DNA of 33,496 nt from Pseudomonadota bacterium (GTDB taxonomy: Bacteria > Desulfobacterota > Desulfobacteria > Desulfobacterales > RPRI01): the NCBI GenBank assembly GCA_018901125.1, contig JAHIFE010000011.1:1-33496 (forward strand), given 5' to 3'. The translations under genes and the position numbers were made by a program. Positions 1-7,441 of this stretch are shown one piece after another. Each line of letters starts with the position of its first letter. The stretch's first letter is position 1. The notes beneath the pieces are model-generated. The model worked only from the letters and a program-made list of their open reading frames with translations, was not told the origin of the DNA and made no database searches.

Positions 1-474
1 ATGGGATTCCCAGCGAACCCCCTTTTCCGATCCGGCCGCTCTGGTCAGGAGGGTGATCTTGTCCGCTACGATAAAGGCGCTGTAGAATCCGACACCGAAC
101 TGGCCGATCAGTTCAGGGGTAAGTGTGTCGCCCTTGACCTTCTCCATTGCAGCCATGAAAGCAGCCGTTCCGCTTTGAGCAATGGTTCCGATGTTTTCCA
201 TGACTTCGTCATAGGTCATTCCGATACCATTGTCCGAGATTTCAAATGTCTGTTTGATTCCGTCCGGGGTGAGCTTAATCTTAAATTCCGTGTCGTTACC
301 CAGTATGTCGGGGTTTGTTTGGGCCTCAAACTGCAGTTTGTCGATGGCATCCGACGCGTTGGATATCAGTTCGCGAAGAAATATCTCCTTGTTTGAATAA
401 AGAGAGTTGATGATCAGCTTCAAAAGCTGCTTAACTTCCGTTTTGAATTCGTGGGTTTCTGCTTGATTACTCAT
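1..474 (-). CDS. htpG: Chaperone HtpG (Hsp90), N-terminal part, cut by window edge
   Basis: This is the first 158 residues of bacterial Hsp90, an ATP-driven cytosolic dimeric chaperone. The GHKL (Bergerat) ATPase fold is readable in order: the helix with E35 and N39 ([11 protein letters not shown]), DNGIGM at residues 81-86 and GVGFYSAF at 127-134. The start is secure because GGAGG lies a few bases before the ATG at 474. The gene reads leftward and runs off position 1, so the middle and dimerisation domains are outside the window. Base composition is richer in G+C than the coaE region that follows. No terminator or downstream neighbour is visible. A TTGACA-like box at 546-551 on the same strand could be its -35, but no convincing -10 accompanies it. 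Confidence 0.96.
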   Translation of the reverse strand, partial: MSNQAETHEFKTEVKQLLKLIINSLYSNKEIFLRELISNASDAIDKLQFEAQTNPDILGNDTEFKIKLTPDGIKQTFEISDNGIGMTYDEVMENIGTIAQSGTAAFMAAMEKVKGDTLTPELIGQFGVGFYSAFIVADKITLLTRAAGSEKGVRWESH

Positions 475-628
475 AATTCCTCCAGTCAAAAGTCTGTTTT
501 CAGATATTATAAAAATATAAACTAAAATGCGTGTTATTTTTAATTTGTCAACCCTGTAGCTGTATTATGCAGAGTAACCGCCTTGGGATTTAATATATTC
601 TTTGATGGTTATGTAAAAATCCCCAAAC

Positions 629-722
629 CGTCATGCCGGACTTGATCCGGTATCCAGAACCCAATGGAATTACTGGTTAGCGCTAAAGCTTCACTGCGTG
701 CCCGGCTTTCGCCGGAATGACG
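629..722. repeat. Imperfect inverted repeat with CGTCAT-GCCGG ends
   Basis: The left end reads CGTCATGCCGGACTTGATCC and the right end, reverse-complemented, starts CGTCATTCCGGCGAAAGCC. The two ends are therefore inverted copies around a roughly 50-bp centre. A similar half-element (CGTCATTCCGGCGAAGGCC) lies at 30874-30900. Sequences of this type are common intergenic dispersed repeats in proteobacteria; no target duplication was evident. Confidence 0.6.
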
Positions 723-742
723 AAAGGGGGTATTTCCCTGTT

Positions 743-928
743 TTATGGGCGATATGTCAAATCTGCTCTTGACTCACCTTGATTAAAATAGGTCGCTGAC
801 GCTGATTTTACTCCTTTGTATAAAGAAGACGTTTTTCTTTCTTCAATCGGATCGTCCAACCATTGCTGCCAATAAAGACGGCAGAACTGAGCATTAAAAC
901 CATGGGGTACAATATGTTTATAATATTT
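743..928 (-). pseudogene. Decayed coding remnant, 61 codons, no start
   Basis: A minus-strand frame of 61 codons without an in-frame ATG reads like genuine protein (residues such as HIVPHGFNAQFCRLYWQQW near its beginning). Directly upstream, in another frame, a short peptide starting MTFRTRCNRN runs up to a stop. The two would join if one frameshift were repaired. I do not recognise the family. Amino-acid composition and the split frame suggest a small degraded gene; chance coding is the alternative. Confidence 0.3.
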
Positions 929-999
929 TCAGAATAACGTTCCGATTACAGCGCGTTCGAAATGTCATGATAGGTGGGTGTATAACCTTTTTATTATGG

Positions 1000-1141
1000 G
1001 AGCCAGTTTCAAAACGTCCCATTTTGGCCGATCTCTGCGTTGGGCGAAAATTTTAATCCTCGAAATACTCCATGTATTCCTGCGGTTAAAATTTTCACCC
1101 GCCTTGACCTTGATCAAACTGAAACGTTTTGAAAGTGGCTC
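1000..1141 (-). mobile_element. 142-bp MITE-like palindromic element, copy 1
   Basis: The element starts GAGCCAGTTTCAAAACGT and ends with the inverted form ACGTTTTGAAAGTGGCTC. It is flanked on both sides by ATGG (996-999 and 1142-1145), a 4-bp target duplication. The inner arms repeat GGTTAAAATTTTCACCC in inverted form. Orientation is opposite to copies 3 and 4. It lies five bases past the stop of coaE. It has no coding capacity; the 60-codon frame running through it has no ribosome-binding site. Confidence 0.88.
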
Positions 1142-1150
1142 ATGGGTTAT

Positions 1151-1768
1151 TCAAGCCTGAGCCTTTTGTTTTTTATCTTTCAGGTAATTAAATACTTCCA
1201 TTGCTTTTTGCTTTGTAGCTTCAATGCTTCCGCTGTTATCAATTACAATGGTAGCGTGTTGTTTTTTCTCTTCAATCGGCATCTGTGAGCGAATCTTGAA
1301 CATTGCATCAGTTTCGGAAATGGAATCTCTTTCAACAAGTCTTTTTAGCTGGATATTTTCAGGCACATAAACAAGAATCACGTCTTCCAGTTTTCTATGC
1401 ATTCCGGCTTCGATAAGAAGAGGAATATCTAGAATTACTATGGAGTCTGGAGATGTCTTTCGTATATTCTCAACCATTTCAACCGTTTTTTTTGAAACAA
1501 AAGGATGTACTATTTTATTTAAAATTTCTTTTTTTTTGTGATCCTTAAAAATAATATCACCCAGATAAGTTCTGCTTATCTCTCCATCAGGAAGAAGTAC
1601 TTCTTTGCCGAAGGCTTCAACTATTTTATGCCAGGCCGGACTATTTTTCAAAACAGCTTCACGGGCAATAATATCGGCATCTATTATTACAGCCCCTGCC
1701 TGTCTTAAAAACCCGGATACGGTACTTTTACCTGTTGCTATCCCGCCTGTGAGCCCGGCTATGACCAA
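1151..1768 (-). CDS. coaE: Dephospho-CoA kinase
   Basis: This enzyme phosphorylates the 3'-hydroxyl of dephospho-CoA with ATP, the last step of CoA biosynthesis, in the cytosol. The P-loop GGIATGKS sits at residues 7-14 and is followed by the family pattern FLRQAGAVIIDADIIARE. The conserved LDIPLLIEAG lies in the middle, and the length of 205 residues is typical. I place the start at the TTG at 1768, because AGGAG precedes it by nine bases. An earlier in-frame TTG at 1798 has no ribosome-binding site. The gene follows the membrane protein at 1802-2905 by 33 bases and probably shares its transcript. A MITE copy sits directly beyond its stop codon and may act as its terminator. Confidence 0.95.
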   Translation of the reverse strand: MVIAGLTGGIATGKSTVSGFLRQAGAVIIDADIIAREAVLKNSPAWHKIVEAFGKEVLLPDGEISRTYLGDIIFKDHKKKEILNKIVHPFVSKKTVEMVENIRKTSPDSIVILDIPLLIEAGMHRKLEDVILVYVPENIQLKRLVERDSISETDAMFKIRSQMPIEEKKQHATIVIDNSGSIEATKQKAMEVFNYLKDKKQKAQA

Positions 1769-1801
1769 AATGTATATCTCCTGTCTGAAAAGTGTCAAAT
1801 A

Positions 1802-2905
1802 TTATGTTCTATGCGTTTTGCCGGAGCCCCTGCTGAAAAGAATGAAATAAAGCATCGCAGCATAAAGAACTACGGCAAAAACAGCAAATGGCATAAAATA
1901 ATACCCCAATGGCGCAAATATTACTACTGTAATCCAGTGAACCAGTATAATTGCCTTTGAGTCAAGCATTATAGGAAAATCATTATACCTGCATATAATT
2001 GCAAGCCCGCTTAAATTCCATCCATAAAGAGAAGCAAAGGCATGGAGTCTTAAAAGAAACTTTAATTCATCCTGACTGTAACCGGGAAAAAATTTCAGAA
2101 TGATGTAAAGTATCCCGGTCACAGCGGTAAAAAGCAGAAATACCATTCCTGACGTCAAAAAGTTTTTTTGCTGGGCTTTTATTCCAAGTTTTGCAAAAAG
2201 CACGAAAATAACAACCACTGCAATAAAAAGAATTGAAGTTACAAGAAGCTGGAGCTTAGGTTTTTCAAACATTATAAACAGAAAAAATATTATTACTCCT
2301 AAATTAACAGTCCAGAAACCGACATCTTTTAACAGGCGTATGATAAACCTTACATTGTTTTTCATGAGTGAAAACATTACAGACATTGTTATCAATGACA
2401 GTGGAAAAGAAAATCCCAAAAAAAATGTATCCATTGTCAGCTTTGGAAAAGATACAAATCTTAAATATTCATTGTTTGCGATAACAAGACTGGATATGAC
2501 AAGTCCCAAAGACAGGCATAAAAGGGATGCCTGATGAAACTTTTCCGAAACCGGCGATAACCGGAAAAAATTGTATGGGAATAAAGAAAACTTCTTAAGC
2601 CTTATTTGCTCAACAATAGCTGCAAGCACCAAGGCTATAAGCATAGAAACAAGATACAGCTTAAAAAAAGCACACAGTGCATAACTTAGGGCAAGAAGAG
2701 AAAAGATGAAAGTTTTTTTAGTAAGTTGTTTTTTCCCTTCAGTAAAATATAACAGTATTGTTCCGCCACTGCACAAATTAAAAAGGAATATATGAAGCCT
2801 TTCAAAATTATATATTTCACCATTGTGGATGAAGATATGAAGAAAGCCAAATAGAAGTGCAAACGTCATTAAAATCATCAAAAAAGCTTTTAGTCTTACC
2901 GACAT
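1802..2905 (-). CDS. Polytopic membrane protein of unknown function
   Basis: A 367-residue protein consisting almost wholly of hydrophobic segments, roughly ten to eleven predicted membrane spans, joined by short basic loops. A motif-like stretch near residues 290-310 (LRLHAFASLYGWNLSGL) contains His and Trp in a membrane context. I do not recognise a characterised family; a distant resemblance to YndJ-type membrane proteins is only an impression. It begins with an ATG preceded by an A-rich leader, and a 60-codon frame ending just upstream is probably not a gene. It lies in a same-strand series with coaE, the HD protein and mobB, but nothing in that context fixes its role. Confidence 0.8.
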   Translation of the reverse strand: MSVRLKAFLMILMTFALLFGFLHIFIHNGEIYNFERLHIFLFNLCSGGTILLYFTEGKKQLTKKTFIFSLLALSYALCAFFKLYLVSMLIALVLAAIVEQIRLKKFSLFPYNFFRLSPVSEKFHQASLLCLSLGLVISSLVIANNEYLRFVSFPKLTMDTFFLGFSFPLSLITMSVMFSLMKNNVRFIIRLLKDVGFWTVNLGVIIFFLFIMFEKPKLQLLVTSILFIAVVVIFVLFAKLGIKAQQKNFLTSGMVFLLFTAVTGILYIILKFFPGYSQDELKFLLRLHAFASLYGWNLSGLAIICRYNDFPIMLDSKAIILVHWITVVIFAPLGYYFMPFAVFAVVLYAAMLYFILFSRGSGKTHRT

Positions 2906-2991
2906 TTTTTATTCCATTTCTTCATACTTTGCTCTCATAGTAATATAGATCTCCAGATAATGTTTTTGGCAAGGCGGCAAGAAGCCCTCCT

Positions 2992-3070
2992 GAGTCAGGC
3001 GTACAGTTGGTACATTATCGAAGGCGGGCGAATGATATCGCAGCCCAAAAGCTTTATCTGAAAGTCTATA
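2992..3070. repeat. Dispersed ~80-bp repeat, copy A
   Basis: The segment AGGCGTACAGTTGGTACATT through AAAGTCTATA recurs in degenerate form at 4504-4584 (AGGCGTACAGTTGATACTTT through AAAGTCTACA), in the same orientation. The boundary overlaps the stop codon of the HD gene at 3066. I do not know the family; it may be a relic of a longer dispersed element. Confidence 0.6.
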
Positions 3071-3836
3071 GCTTTGAATCAACATAATCACAGGCTAATT
3101 TAACAACTTCCGATATTTCTTTTTTTACGGGAAGAGTTTTTGCTATCATTGTTATATAATTATTGTTCTTTATTATTTTAAATGACGGTACAAAATTTAT
3201 ATCAAACACCCAGCTTATCTGAAGAAGTTTAAAATCATTTAATGTTTGTAAATCCTTCATGTTAACAATTGTCTGTTTTAAAATGGAATCAATAATATTT
3301 TTTGAACACACCGGTAAATCAGGAAGATCAAGTGCAATAGTGTTGTTCGGCCATTTTTCACCGTAGTAATCCCCAAAAACCCTCCATATATCAAGTTTAT
3401 CGGCATCCCGGATAAGCCTCATAAAAAAAAGGGTCTTTTCATCTTCTTTGGGAAGATATAATGTATTGTGATATGCTATAGCCTTTGATATCAAGCGCTT
3501 GTCATTTCTTGAAAACATTGACAAAACTTTGTGTATTCCTATCTGCTTCAATCCAAGTTTAGCGTGATTTTCAGAAATTGAATCGACAAAAGTACGATAT
3601 ATCTCATACTGTCTGAATCTGCCGATATCATGGAATAATGCTATAGTCTCAGCAATTATCAAATCATGCGGACTAAGGCCAAGCTCTTTGCCTATCATTA
3701 ATATATTACTGCAAACATGCTTTGTATGATGTTCTTTAAGACTTACCGGCTTATTATATTCCGGGTCATCTTTATAAAAACCCGACACATAATCGGCAAA
3801 CCAATTCTTTAATAAATTTAATGTATCCGTGTTCAT
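3066..3836 (-). CDS. HD-domain phosphohydrolase
   Basis: A 256-residue cytosolic protein with a metal-binding HD domain: H40 region (EHHTKH), the HD doublet at residues 69-70 within ALFHDIGRF, H91, H123, and D144/D146 in IRDADKLD. HD proteins of this size usually hydrolyse nucleotides or other phosphoesters; the substrate here is unknown. It overlaps mobB by four bases (ATGA), so the two are translationally coupled. The C-terminal codons run into the dispersed repeat at 2992-3070, and the stop codon appears to be supplied at the repeat boundary. A second HD protein with a DADKID motif lies at 29546-30184. Confidence 0.85.
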   Translation of the reverse strand: MNTDTLNLLKNWFADYVSGFYKDDPEYNKPVSLKEHHTKHVCSNILMIGKELGLSPHDLIIAETIALFHDIGRFRQYEIYRTFVDSISENHAKLGLKQIGIHKVLSMFSRNDKRLISKAIAYHNTLYLPKEDEKTLFFMRLIRDADKLDIWRVFGDYYGEKWPNNTIALDLPDLPVCSKNIIDSILKQTIVNMKDLQTLNDFKLLQISWVFDINFVPSFKIIKNNNYITMIAKTLPVKKEISEVVKLACDYVDSKL

Positions 3837-4315
3837 AGAAATTTATTTTCAATCAGGTCGGCAAGGCCTTTTATATCTTCATGAGAAAATTTTGGGACAT
3901 CAAGATCCAGGTCATCATCTGTCACAAGTGCGATAAGGTTATTATCACCCATGCAAGCCGGCTTGTCGTGCCTGGCTTTTCTGAAAACTTCAATTTTAGG
4001 TTTATTTTCCTTTTTGAATCCTTCGGATATTATAATATCTACACCGGAAAAATATGTCGCAACCGAATCAAGTGTCTCATTATCATTTTTTTTATTTATC
4101 ATTATGCGTTCGTCAGAAACTATTATTACGGAATCTGCCCCTGCATCCATGTGCCGCCTGCTGTCTTTTCCCTTTTTGTCGATATCAAATCCATGTGCCG
4201 CATGTTTTACAGTGCCAACCTTATATCCCCTTTTATTAAGTTCAGGAATCAATCTTTCAACAAGAGTTGTTTTGCCGGATTCCGCTTTTCCTACTATTGA
4301 TATTATGGGTATCAT
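3833..4315 (-). CDS. mobB: Molybdopterin-guanine dinucleotide biosynthesis adaptor MobB
   Basis: MobB is a GTP-binding P-loop protein that assists MobA in converting molybdopterin to the guanine dinucleotide form used by formate dehydrogenases and related molybdenum or tungsten enzymes. The P-loop GKAESGKTT is at residues 9-17, and the MobB-typical GTVKHAAHGFDID and DSRRHMDAGAD follow at about 38-62. IISEGFKKE is near residue 96. The length of 160 residues is usual. The ATG at 4315 has only a weak AAGG, and that AAGG is part of the CCTT target duplication of the MITE copy immediately upstream. The element may therefore have replaced the native leader or promoter. No mobA is in the window. Confidence 0.92.
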   Translation of the reverse strand: MIPIISIVGKAESGKTTLVERLIPELNKRGYKVGTVKHAAHGFDIDKKGKDSRRHMDAGADSVIIVSDERIMINKKNDNETLDSVATYFSGVDIIISEGFKKENKPKIEVFRKARHDKPACMGDNNLIALVTDDDLDLDVPKFSHEDIKGLADLIENKFL

Positions 4316-4328
4316 TATTTATTACCTT

Positions 4329-4470
4329 GAGCCAGTTTCAAAATGCCCTGTTTTGGCGGATTTCTGCGTTGGGCTCAAATTTCAATCCTCGAAACACACT
4401 TGGTATTCCTGTGGTTGAAATTTTCGCCTGCCTTGAGCTTGAGCAAACTGAAGCGTTTTGGAATTGGCTC
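4329..4470 (-). mobile_element. 142-bp MITE-like palindromic element, copy 2 (most diverged)
   Basis: Ends GAGCCAGTTTCAAAATGCCC and GAAGCGTTTTGGAATTGGCTC, flanked by CCTT on both sides (4325-4328 and 4471-4474). It has the same orientation and exactly the same length as copy 1 but many internal substitutions, so it is probably the oldest insertion. It abuts the start region of mobB. Confidence 0.85.
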
Positions 4471-4503
4471 CCTTAATAGTTATTATTTATGAAGTACCCC
4501 TCA

Positions 4504-4584
4504 CAGTAAGGCGTACAGTTGATACTTTGTCGAATGGGGGGCAACTGATAATGCAATCCAAAAACTTTATTTCAAAGTCTACAA
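4504..4584. repeat. Dispersed ~80-bp repeat, copy B
   Basis: Degenerate partner of the repeat at 2992-3070, sharing GGCGTACAGTTG, TCGAA and CAAAGTCTAC-like blocks in the same order. It lies 30 bases beyond MITE copy 2, making this a repeat-rich intergenic stretch. Confidence 0.55.
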
Positions 4585-4824
4585 ATGCACTTAATTCACT
4601 AACAAGTTGTTGTCAATTGTATTTCAAGATAACCGGAGCAATAGAGCTTCAATATTGATGGACTTATAAATAGTCCTAAAAGCATCATGCCGGCAAAAGC
4701 CGCTGTTGTTGTTGCGCAACGAACTAATGGAGGCAAAGGAAAAATGAGAACACGAGTTACTATCACCGCTATTATAGTCACATCGCTACGCTTCGGCTAA
4801 TTTCTACGTTATCAAAGAACAACC
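4585..4824. other. Intergenic stretch, no gene recognised
   Basis: The 240 bases before the vapBC promoter contain short frames on both strands, none with a ribosome-binding site or a recognisable protein. I see no RNA gene or terminator in it. Confidence 0.5.
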
Positions 4825-4853
4825 TTGACATATATGCATAGAATATGCATACT
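4825..4853 (+). promoter_or_regulatory. vapBC promoter with paired TATGCATA operator
   Basis: TTGACA at 4825-4830 is a perfect -35 box, with CATACT at 4848-4853 as a -10 at 17-bp spacing. Two palindromic octamers TATGCATA, at 4833-4840 and 4844-4851 with a 3-bp gap, fill the spacer. This layout fits autoregulation by the antitoxin-toxin complex, which typically binds paired short palindromes over its own promoter. Confidence 0.7.
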
Positions 4854-4882
4854 GAAGCATCACATTTATATGAGGTAATAAT

Positions 4883-5074
4883 ATGAGAACAACACTGAAT
4901 ATCGAAGATGCTTTAATTGATAAGGCGATAAAACTTACCGGAATTAAAGAGAAAACAGCACTTGTTAAGCTTGGTTTAGAAGCACTTATTGCCAGAGAAA
5001 GCGCACGGAGGCTTGCAAAGCTGGGTGGAACTCAAAAGCAGCTTCAGACAATACCAAGAAGAAAAGGAGTATAA
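4883..5074 (+). CDS. vapB: VapB-family antitoxin
   Basis: A 63-residue antitoxin. The N-terminus MRTTLNIEDALIDKAIKLTG is the ribbon-helix-helix DNA-binding strand and helix of the DUF2191 type of VapB. The basic C-terminal tail (ARRLAKLGGTQKQLQ...PRRKG) would bind and mask the toxin active site. GAGGT precedes the ATG by about seven bases. It is followed after six bases by vapC, the standard order. The operator-like double palindrome upstream suggests it represses its own transcription together with VapC. Confidence 0.92.
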   Translation: MRTTLNIEDALIDKAIKLTGIKEKTALVKLGLEALIARESARRLAKLGGTQKQLQTIPRRKGV

Positions 5075-5080
5075 CAGCTG

Positions 5081-5443
5081 ATGGTTCTGGTGGACACATC
5101 GATTTGGGTCTCCCATTTGAGGGATGGGAGTATTGATTTGGCAAACTTGCTCAATGATGGAAGAGTATTATGCCACCCATTAATCATCGGGGAGCTGGCT
5201 TGTGGAAATCTTAAGGACAGAGCAGTTATTCTTTCTTTTCTTCAACTACTACCAATGAGCATTGAAGCTGAACATGAAGAAGTGCTGTCATTTATTGAGA
5301 ATAACCGTTTAATGGGAAAAGGCATGGGCTATGTGGATGTCCATCTGATTGCATCCGCTGTATTAACAGGCGTGCCAATCTGGACACTTGATAAGAAACT
5401 GGCGCAAGCTGCTGACGGCCTGCTTATAAAGTATAAAAATTGA
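5081..5443 (+). CDS. vapC: VapC-family PIN-domain ribonuclease toxin
   Basis: A 120-residue PIN-domain endoribonuclease. The four acidic metal ligands are all present: D5 in VDTSIW, E38 in GELACG, D86 in GYVDVHL and D104 in TLDKKL, so the toxin looks intact. VapC enzymes characteristically cleave RNA such as initiator tRNA or the 23S sarcin-ricin loop; the target here cannot be read from sequence. The likely ribosome-binding site AAGGAG lies inside the last codons of vapB, 14 bases before the ATG, which implies coupling to vapB translation. Confidence 0.93.
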   Translation: MVLVDTSIWVSHLRDGSIDLANLLNDGRVLCHPLIIGELACGNLKDRAVILSFLQLLPMSIEAEHEEVLSFIENNRLMGKGMGYVDVHLIASAVLTGVPIWTLDKKLAQAADGLLIKYKN

Positions 5444-5457
5444 TAAGAAAATCAATA

Positions 5458-5481
5458 CAGCCGATCGATACGCTCCGGCTG
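5458..5481 (+). terminator. Possible weak terminator after vapC
   Basis: CAGCCG at 5458-5463 pairs with CGGCTG at 5476-5481 across a 12-base loop, followed by ATATTTTTCG. The stem is short and the T-run broken, so this is only a candidate end of the vapBC transcript. Confidence 0.3.
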
Positions 5482-5596
5482 ATATTTTTCGTTAAGGTAG
5501 TATTAGGGACGTATTAAACTGCTAAATTTAATTATCAGTTGCCTTCTTTGTGTCGTCATGAGCGGAGATGCCATCAGACAAACGCCGAATGGACAG

Positions 5597-7441
5597 TCAG
5601 TTGCCGGAAACCACATGCATCCGGCAGTGTTTGCAGTCGAAACCAAGGCGGTAGGTCCGCTTACCGTCGGTCAGGGAAAGGGGGGGGGCGAGTCTGAGTC
5701 GGTGTTTGGGGTTTTTCAGGCAGGCTCCGATCTCCCTACGAAGGCAGTACCGGGTGGTCATGAGGATCGTGCCGGACGGTTTTTTCTCCGCTTCGAAGGC
5801 CCTCTCGACTACCTGCGCACCATGTCGCAGATAAAAGGCTCTGGCGAAGCGGTTGTATACATTGGCCCGGTAATCCAGGATTTTTTCAGGATACGTGGGA
5901 GCCGGACCGGTTGTTTCCGGCTTTTTTCGTGGGGCATAACTGAGTCGTCTCACTGTCATAAGCTGATCGGTGGCCTCGCGCCTCAGGCCGTTCAGAAGGC
6001 TTACGGGGATAAACCCGGTCCATTGAATGTCCATGGAAAGATCCGTGACCATAAAGATCGTATTACCCGTGCTCGTCAGTTGGGAGCGGATCTGATCCCT
6101 CATTTTTTCCGGCTGTCTGGCCGCGTCGAAGGTCGCAGGCAGGTGCGATGTCACCGTATGGCCGTCTTCATCGGTGACGGTCAGGCCGATGTCATCGTCC
6201 GTCTGCCGAAAAGTCATGGAGACCCCGATCTTGCGCTCAGCGGACGGTTTGTCCAACAGTTTGAGAAATTCATGGTCGTGGTTGCGGAAGAGTTTCAGCC
6301 CCACGGCCAGTCCGGCCATGTCGTTGGGGACAATGCGCCCGTCTTCAACCCGCTCTACCCGGAACCCTTTCAACACGCCTGCCTTTGAGATGAAGCACAT
6401 CCCATCGCCGTTATGAACAGCGCCGCCCGACAGTCGGAACCAGCCTTTTCCCACTTGAGTGATCGACCCGACTTCCGTGCCCGTGGATTTTGGCGTGTCC
6501 ATGGCCGCCTGATGGTCAATTCCATCCGGGTCCAGGAGAAAATACCGGGTATAGCTCCGGTTGAATGTGCGGCCCAGATCGGGTTTGAACCGGAATTCAA
6601 CATGGCCGGAACTTTGCTGCTTCAAACCCGGATAGCTTTCGATCACACGGTCCAGGGCCTTACGGTAGGCGGCGGTGACGTTTTTCACATAGGCTGAGTC
6701 TTTGTACCTTCCTTCGATTTTAAAGGAGGTGACCCCGGCATCGATCAGATCCGTTAGATGACCGACCAGATTAAGATCCCTGAGGGATAGAAGATGCTTG
6801 TTTGCAATGATTTCGCGGCCCGTGCCGTCGTTCAGGGTGTATTTCAGGCGACAGGGCTGGGCGCAGACGCCCCGGTTTCCGCTCCGCCTGAAGGCTGCCT
6901 CGCTCAGGTAGCACTGGCCACTGTAGGATACGCACAGGGCTCCATGGACGAAGCATTCAAGCTCGATATTCGTTTGTTCGCGGATTGCCGCTATGTCGCA
7001 AAGACTCAACTCCCTGGCCAGAATCACCCGGCTGAACCCTGTGTCTTCGAGAAATTTCACTTTCTCCGGCGTGATGTTGTGCATCTGGGTGCTGGCGATC
7101 AGGGGAATGGGCGGCAGATCCAGCTCAAGCAGTCCCATATCCTGGAGAATCAGGCCGTCGGCTCCGGCCTGGTAAGCGTCGATGATCAGAGGAAGAGCCT
7201 CTTTGATTTCCGAATCGGAAAGAATCGTGTTCAGGGCAAGATAAACCCGTGCGTTGAACAGATGGGCGTATTCGATGAGTCTGGCGATATCTTCCATGCT
7301 GTTTCCGGCGCTGGCCCGGGCGCTGAAACGGGGCGCACCGATGTAAACGGCGTCGGCCCCGTGGTCTATGGCCGCCCGGCCGAGGTCATTGTTTCCGGCC
7401 GGGGCCAACAGTTCCAGAGGGATTCGCCGGTCTTCATTCAT
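5597..7441 (-). CDS. rlhA: Peptidase U32-family protein, RlhA-type 23S rRNA hydroxylation protein
   Basis: A 614-residue U32 protein. The U32 signature is matched exactly at residues 162-180 (E..F..GALC....GQCYLS). C170, C177, C193 and C197 could ligate an iron-sulfur cluster. The C-terminal end (CLRREIGACL ... FDCKHCRMHVV) matches the tail of E. coli RlhA (YdcP), which is needed for 5-hydroxylation of C2501 in 23S rRNA. The related TrhP acts on tRNA uridine 34 and is shorter, so RlhA is preferred. It overlaps the upstream nucleotide hydrolase by eight bases, so they form an operon. Codon use is distinctly GC-rich compared with flanking genes, which may mark foreign origin. Confidence 0.85.
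   Translation of the reverse strand: MNEDRRIPLELLAPAGNNDLGRAAIDHGADAVYIGAPRFSARASAGNSMEDIARLIEYAHLFNARVYLALNTILSDSEIKEALPLIIDAYQAGADGLILQDMGLLELDLPPIPLIASTQMHNITPEKVKFLEDTGFSRVILARELSLCDIAAIREQTNIELECFVHGALCVSYSGQCYLSEAAFRRSGNRGVCAQPCRLKYTLNDGTGREIIANKHLLSLRDLNLVGHLTDLIDAGVTSFKIEGRYKDSAYVKNVTAAYRKALDRVIESYPGLKQQSSGHVEFRFKPDLGRTFNRSYTRYFLLDPDGIDHQAAMDTPKSTGTEVGSITQVGKGWFRLSGGAVHNGDGMCFISKAGVLKGFRVERVEDGRIVPNDMAGLAVGLKLFRNHDHEFLKLLDKPSAERKIGVSMTFRQTDDDIGLTVTDEDGHTVTSHLPATFDAARQPEKMRDQIRSQLTSTGNTIFMVTDLSMDIQWTGFIPVSLLNGLRREATDQLMTVRRLSYAPRKKPETTGPAPTYPEKILDYRANVYNRFARAFYLRHGAQVVERAFEAEKKPSGTILMTTRYCLRREIGACLKNPKHRLRLAPPLSLTDGKRTYRLGFDCKHCRMHVVSGN

Larger units (their letters stand above)
475..999. 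other. Intergenic region between htpG and coaE with repeat and gene relic
   Basis: This non-coding stretch holds the htpG leader, an imperfect inverted repeat at 629-722 and a decayed minus-strand reading frame at 743-928. No intact gene is seen. It ends at a 142-bp mobile element that starts at position 1000. Confidence 0.6.

Noticed and set aside
978-1160. 60-codon plus-strand frame
   Set aside because: It lies almost wholly inside MITE copy 1, has no ribosome-binding site, and its residues follow the palindrome.
2909-3091. 60-codon minus-strand frame before the membrane protein gene
   Set aside because: Most of it is the dispersed repeat at 2992-3070, and it overlaps the HD gene end; no recognisable protein.
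4599-4781. 60-codon minus-strand hydrophobic frame
   Set aside because: No ribosome-binding site, no family resemblance, surrounded by repeats; probably chance.
5558-6388. 276-codon plus-strand frame opposite rlhA
   Set aside because: It is antisense to the U32 gene, whose signature and tail are clearly real; long antisense frames are expected in GC-rich coding DNA.
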